A stretch of 64,000 bases of DNA from Butyrivibrio sp. VCB2006 (GTDB lineage: Bacteria > Bacillota > Clostridia > Lachnospirales > Lachnospiraceae). The stretch lies in the NCBI RefSeq assembly GCF_000420945.1, contig NZ_ATVX01000009.1:1-64000 (forward strand). The letters run 5' to 3'. The first letter of the stretch is position 1. Each line of letters opens with the position of its first letter. The position numbers were made by a program, and so were the translations under genes. Shown one piece after another: positions 60,034-64,000 of this stretch. The notes below the pieces were generated by a model. That model searched no databases. It was not told the origin of the DNA and saw nothing but the letters and a program-made list of their open reading frames with translations.

Positions 60034-61719
60034 TTAAGCTCTATATCTGCCGTAGCTATAAAAATGTCGTCTCCACCATCCCGTAGTGATGTTGCAGTAT
60101 TTTACAGGGCTACCGCAGTTTATTACCATGTAATTTCCAACGTATATGCACACGTGAGTGACAGGATTACCGGATGCATATGTTCCTGATAAAAACACAA
60201 GATCCCCGGGTTTTACCTCATCTGCCGATATCGGATTGCAGTGGTTATACAATTCCTGTGCCGTTAGTCTCGGCATTGATGCGTATCCGGAAGTGTTATA
60301 CACGTAATAGACAAAGCCTGAGCAATCAAATCCATCAGGCGTAGTTCCTCCCCAGACATATGGGGTATCTATGAGACTATCTGCAAGTGAATACAAAGAA
60401 GCGAAAGCCGGATCATCACTAAGGATATTCGCAGGAGCCTTGTAAGTATTCCTGGAGCCTCTGCTCATGCCTTCTGAATCGTCAGCATTGTACCCGTCCC
60501 ACAGATACGCCTTATGCCCCTTTACTCCAAGCTGGACTGAAAACCTTTCATCACCCTGGCTATCAAGAAGCGCATACGCCGTCTTTACTTCTCCCTGGTT
60601 CTTCACATGGACATGCAGAATATGCACATTTACAATCTCAGTGCCTATATAAACGCCGTGTTCATCGTATTTTGGCTCTTCTCTCTCAACCCATTCATCA
60701 GTTGTGTACCAGTGATACTGGGTTTCAAAGAATGTATCTTCATAACCTGTTACAGCGCCTGCAGTAAACGGCTCATGAAGGAGCGCATTTAAATACGTTG
60801 CTATCGCATAGGGATTGTGCTCTATTGATGCCACATCTGAGTAGTCATACTCATCGTATCCCGGATAGTTGGTTTCAATGTTTGCAACCCAATCCCGTAA
60901 CTCATCCTCTCTTCCCTTGTAGTAATCCTCTGCGGCATATATATCCGAATCCTCCGCAAGATACGTTGTTGCAAGACCTGACGTCTCACCGGATGTAAAC
61001 ACCATGGAAAAAAGATTCAGGATCATGTTCGTAACAAGAACGACTATAAAGACCGCCCCGCCAATCAAGAGAAGATGCGGACGTTTTGCAATTTCTTTAG
61101 CAAGGCTCTTAAGCATATTCCCAGCCTTTGAAGCAAGGTTTTTTCCCTGCTTTTTGGCCGTCTGCCCAGCTTTATTAAGCGTTTTATGTTTTTGCTCAAA
61201 TATCTTCCTGGAAAACTTCCTCTGATTGGCTTTTTTACGGAACTCCTTGTATGCCTTATGGGAATCAAGCGGCTTGTCCTTGCTTATGACATCAGACACC
61301 TTGAAGTGCTTGTCTCCCTTTTGGAACCATTTCTCCAGCGATTTGGTATCTCCGGTCTCAAGAGCTTTCTTGTATTCCTTTTCAAATTCCTTGGTGGTGT
61401 ATCTCTGGGCCCTTACCGCCTTCGCCTTTTGTTTATGCAGCTGCCTGGATATAGCTTTTTGCATAGAGGTCTCAGAATCTACAATGAACGAACCATTACT
61501 ATCGCCATAAGAGTCCCTTGCGCTCTCCTTTGCAGCGAACTTAACAGTGGCAAGCTTCGCCCTTTTAAGCTTGATGGTAGCTTTTACTCCTCCTTTAGCA
61601 GCAATCTTCCCTGCTTCTAAAGTCTTTTCTGCCACAAACTCTTTTGCGTTTCCCATTTTTGCAGCACGGAATTTTGCCCCGGAATTCATGGGTGCGCTGC
61701 CACTTTTGAACTCAGCCAT
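60034..61719 (-). CDS. NlpC/P60 cell-wall hydrolase, CD1108-type (561 aa)
   Basis: The N-terminal half is very basic and helical (residues 1-210), then a membrane segment near 214-235 and an extracytoplasmic part. The last 120 residues are NlpC/P60: TPYVWGGTTPDGFDCSGFVYYVYN (catalytic Cys), then PGDLVFLSG and VTHVCIYVGNYMVI (His). It locally opens the peptidoglycan for the conjugation channel. It overlaps the VirB4 gene by 8 nt. Confidence 0.9.
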   Translation of the reverse strand: MAEFKSGSAPMNSGAKFRAAKMGNAKEFVAEKTLEAGKIAAKGGVKATIKLKRAKLATVKFAAKESARDSYGDSNGSFIVDSETSMQKAISRQLHKQKAKAVRAQRYTTKEFEKEYKKALETGDTKSLEKWFQKGDKHFKVSDVISKDKPLDSHKAYKEFRKKANQRKFSRKIFEQKHKTLNKAGQTAKKQGKNLASKAGNMLKSLAKEIAKRPHLLLIGGAVFIVVLVTNMILNLFSMVFTSGETSGLATTYLAEDSDIYAAEDYYKGREDELRDWVANIETNYPGYDEYDYSDVASIEHNPYAIATYLNALLHEPFTAGAVTGYEDTFFETQYHWYTTDEWVEREEPKYDEHGVYIGTEIVNVHILHVHVKNQGEVKTAYALLDSQGDERFSVQLGVKGHKAYLWDGYNADDSEGMSRGSRNTYKAPANILSDDPAFASLYSLADSLIDTPYVWGGTTPDGFDCSGFVYYVYNTSGYASMPRLTAQELYNHCNPISADEVKPGDLVFLSGTYASGNPVTHVCIYVGNYMVINCGSPVKYCNITTGWWRRHFYSYGRYRA

Positions 61720-64000
61720 TTACCACCTTCATTTCATCAGGTCTGGTCGTAAGCACGTCATAGATCTTGCCCTTGGGGAACTCATCCTTAAACGGGATTA
61801 TCATCGTTCCAAACCTCATGAGACCTTCTCCTGAATCAGTCTGGGTAACATAGTCCAGCTCTTCATCCGAGATAGACAGGGCTTCCGCCAGAATATCCTT
61901 ATCTCGCTTTGATTGAGGCAACATGTATATGAATTCGGAATTTGAAAAGATCTGCTCGATCTGTGACGACTTCAACAGGTCAGTAACGTTTTGTGTCAGG
62001 CCGGTCGGAACACCTCCCCACTTTCTGAATCGCTTCCAAAATTCCACAAAGTATATGGCTGTCTGCGGGTCGCGCAGCATCAAGTGAAATTCGTCTATGT
62101 CCAGTAGAGTCTTTTTCTTCTGATCTCTGTTAAAAGAGACTCTGGTCCATATGAAATTTATCAGTATGACAAGAGCTACCTCCCTCAGATTTGCAGTAAG
62201 ACGCTTTATGTTAAAGCAGACCACTCTGTTGTTAAGGTCTATGTCCGTATGATGATTGAAAACATTCAGCGTACCTGTAATGTATATCTGGAAACAATCA
62301 GCAATTCTCTGCGCTTTGGGATTAGGATGTTTCCTGAGCGCCTCGTAGAAGTCGCTTAGCGTAGGCATCTCCTCTGCTGTAGGATTTCTTTTCATGCCAT
62401 ACCAGTACTTCTCCCGAAGCTCCTCATACATATTCTTGGCAATCTCATCCACAATACTGGCCTCGTCGCCTTCCAAACCAGCTCTCACGCCATTTATCTT
62501 CTGACTTGCCACCTGCTCTGCGATTGAGAGAAGGAACTGGCTCTTCATTGCGATAGGATCCTCATCCTTAAATCCGACGTCAAAGTTGATATCCATTGGA
62601 TTTATGTGCTGCATAGAAGATGCTGAGAAATCCACCACCTGGCCGCCGATCAGCTCAACCATTCCCTGATACTCATCTTCCGGGTCGATGACCATGATGT
62701 CGCAAGAATCATAGTTAAGGAAATACATCAGCTTTTCACGCTTTCCGGCAAAAGACTTGCCACCTCCCGGGACACCCAGATACAGGCCATTGGGATTCTT
62801 AAGTGCTGTCCTGTCTGCCAGGATCAGCTCTTTTGTCAGCGGGTTTATGCCATAATATGGCGAATTTGGCATGAATATCTTTACTGCAGTAAATGGATTC
62901 AGCATGGCAAGCTGGCTTGTCATAATGGTTCTCTGAATCTCAATCTTGTTTACACCCAATGGAAGAGTCGATACGAAACCCTGTTCCTGCTGATCTCTTA
63001 AAAGAATAAGCTGGCAGGACTGCTTATTTGCTATCTTCTCAACGCTCTTCCATACTGCCGTAAGCTCTTTTGGAGACTGAGCAAAGCATGTGACTAGGAT
63101 TGTCATGTTAAAGAGGTTCTCATTACTGGAGTTGATCTCCTTAAGCATTTTGGCAGTATCCTCACCATTTGCAGTCAACTCCGGGGGAAGAATATCGATA
63201 TCATAACCTTCGTTAGAGGCATGCTTTTGCTCTTTTATCTTGGAAGAGTTCAGCTGCATATTTCTTTTTTCGATATATTTCTTAGCCTTTACTCTGTCGA
63301 TCGGATCCAGATGAATGCTAATGATTATAGGTGTTTCAATGTTAAGAATATCTGTGATCATCCTGTCATCAACCAATGGGCAATCCAGTGACAGCAGGGA
63401 CACATTTCCGAACACATCACCCATTCTGAAATACTTACCGTTTACAGGGAATCTAAAGGACATAGGTGCTATGAAATCCTTGGTATTTAAGCCATCCTTC
63501 GACAAAACATTCCAGTTAAAGCGGAACTTATCATCCCCTTCCGGGTGCATAGCCGAATGCAGGACTTTTAATCGTTCTGCTCCATTAAGAACATGGCTTC
63601 TGGCCTTAAGTCCAGCCTTCTTAAAGTTCTCCTGCACCGCGCTGTCTACATCCTTCATTTTCTTGGCCGCCAGCTCAGGGTCCTTCTCTTCAATGACGTA
63701 AGTCAGATACCTGTTCTTTTTGATTCCTTTATTACCTTTTCTCTCCTTGTCTAAAAGGATCTCAGACAATTCATCCCTGAGCTCATCATAGCCATCATCC
63801 TGTCCAAGGATATATAGTGCTTTTCTTATTTCTTCCGGGGTTATCCTCGTATTCATGTAGGTCATTTCAACATGGGTATCCTCGGTAAAGTAGTTATAAA
63901 GGTCAGAAAGCTTGGAAAATACTGTCTTTTTATCTTCATTGTCTTTTAGTTCATAATTGATATCTTCAAAGGCAATGGTCTTGGAAAAACTGTATCCATC
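61712..64000 (-). CDS. VirB4/TraE-type conjugation ATPase, 5' end outside the window
   Basis: The open frame runs to the last base; upstream codons (SFSKTIAFEDINYELKDN) continue past position 63865, so the ATG lies beyond the window. Walker A GVPGGGKSF is at about 62750-62780 and Walker B LLDIDEFHL at about 62085-62110. QNVTDLL matches the later motif. It powers assembly and DNA transfer of the type IV secretion channel. At least 763 residues are present. Confidence 0.93.
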   Translation of the reverse strand, partial: DGYSFSKTIAFEDINYELKDNEDKKTVFSKLSDLYNYFTEDTHVEMTYMNTRITPEEIRKALYILGQDDGYDELRDELSEILLDKERKGNKGIKKNRYLTYVIEEKDPELAAKKMKDVDSAVQENFKKAGLKARSHVLNGAERLKVLHSAMHPEGDDKFRFNWNVLSKDGLNTKDFIAPMSFRFPVNGKYFRMGDVFGNVSLLSLDCPLVDDRMITDILNIETPIIISIHLDPIDRVKAKKYIEKRNMQLNSSKIKEQKHASNEGYDIDILPPELTANGEDTAKMLKEINSSNENLFNMTILVTCFAQSPKELTAVWKSVEKIANKQSCQLILLRDQQEQGFVSTLPLGVNKIEIQRTIMTSQLAMLNPFTAVKIFMPNSPYYGINPLTKELILADRTALKNPNGLYLGVPGGGKSFAGKREKLMYFLNYDSCDIMVIDPEDEYQGMVELIGGQVVDFSASSMQHINPMDINFDVGFKDEDPIAMKSQFLLSIAEQVASQKINGVRAGLEGDEASIVDEIAKNMYEELREKYWYGMKRNPTAEEMPTLSDFYEALRKHPNPKAQRIADCFQIYITGTLNVFNHHTDIDLNNRVVCFNIKRLTANLREVALVILINFIWTRVSFNRDQKKKTLLDIDEFHLMLRDPQTAIYFVEFWKRFRKWGGVPTGLTQNVTDLLKSSQIEQIFSNSEFIYMLPQSKRDKDILAEALSISDEELDYVTQTDSGEGLMRFGTMIIPFKDEFPKGKIYDVLTTRPDEMKVVNG

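Noticed and set aside
1..64000. CRISPR arrays, tRNA or rRNA genes
   Set aside because: No regularly spaced repeats, cloverleaf or rRNA-like conserved sequence was noticed by reading; a tRNAscan and CRISPR search would settle it.

Overview
The window looks like accessory DNA from an AT-rich, low-GC Gram-positive anaerobe. My inference is a Lachnospiraceae-type Clostridia (Butyrivibrio-like). Reasons: strong AGGAGG-type ribosome sites, a CIRCE-controlled Hsp20 gene, a Clostridia-type conjugation module (CD1107/CD1108-like, DUF4315, NlpC/P60, VirB4, MobC plus MOBP relaxase) and many small Cys-rich proteins. Almost everything is on the minus strand. I saw no rRNA, tRNA, CRISPR array, integrase, replication initiator or partition gene.

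Layout. (1) 1-6.6 kb: mixed small housekeeping or stress genes: DUF1801, rhomboid, Nudix, a shortened alpha/beta hydrolase, Hsp20 with a CIRCE operator, half a rhodanese and a flavodoxin. (2) 6.7-11.3 kb: duplicated cassettes of a secreted Lys/Ser-rich protein plus an acidic EF-hand protein, a 64-residue protein of unknown function, a divergent HTH gene pair, an orphan RNA polymerase alpha-CTD protein and an Lrp/AsnC regulator with a palindromic candidate operator. (3) 11.5-17.2 kb: a seven-gene operon in mirror order: HIRAN, J-domain coiled coil, TerB-like, TerB-CbxX AAA+, 64-residue protein, J-domain coiled coil, HIRAN. (4) 17.3-19.0 kb: tiny genes, including an RQC-like winged helix and a zinc-ribbon protein.

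(5) 19.1-49.97 kb: the main feature. Seventeen tightly packed genes, many overlapping or within 25 bp, lie between one strong promoter (TTGATA-17-TATAAT with a palindrome in its spacer) and one strong terminator. In transcription order: small HTH protein, DUF499 ATPase, DUF3780, DUF1156 DNA methylase, PLD-SNF2 helicase, two DUF262 (GmrSD-like) proteins, two WYL-type regulators, a 692-residue zinc-ribbon protein, a TerY-like vWA protein, a PP2C phosphatase, a zinc-ribbon Ser/Thr kinase, a DNA2/NAM7-type helicase, an unknown 545-residue protein, a coiled-coil McrB-type AAA+ and a DUF2357/McrC-like protein. Modules of this kind are known separately: the DUF499/DUF3780/DUF1156/helicase defence set, GmrSD, the TerY-P signalling triad and McrBC. 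Their union in one 30.8-kb transcription unit suggests a composite methylation-linked, phospho-signalled restriction system.

(6) 50-55.6 kb: a serpin, small Cys-rich proteins, a beta-helix lipoprotein, a gamma-carbonic-anhydrase-like protein and a membrane-anchored thermonuclease. (7) 55.65-64 kb: a hairpin-rich segment and a conjugation/mobilization module running off the window in a VirB4 ATPase. The defence cargo may therefore be carried by a conjugative element or plasmid, but no element boundary is visible.
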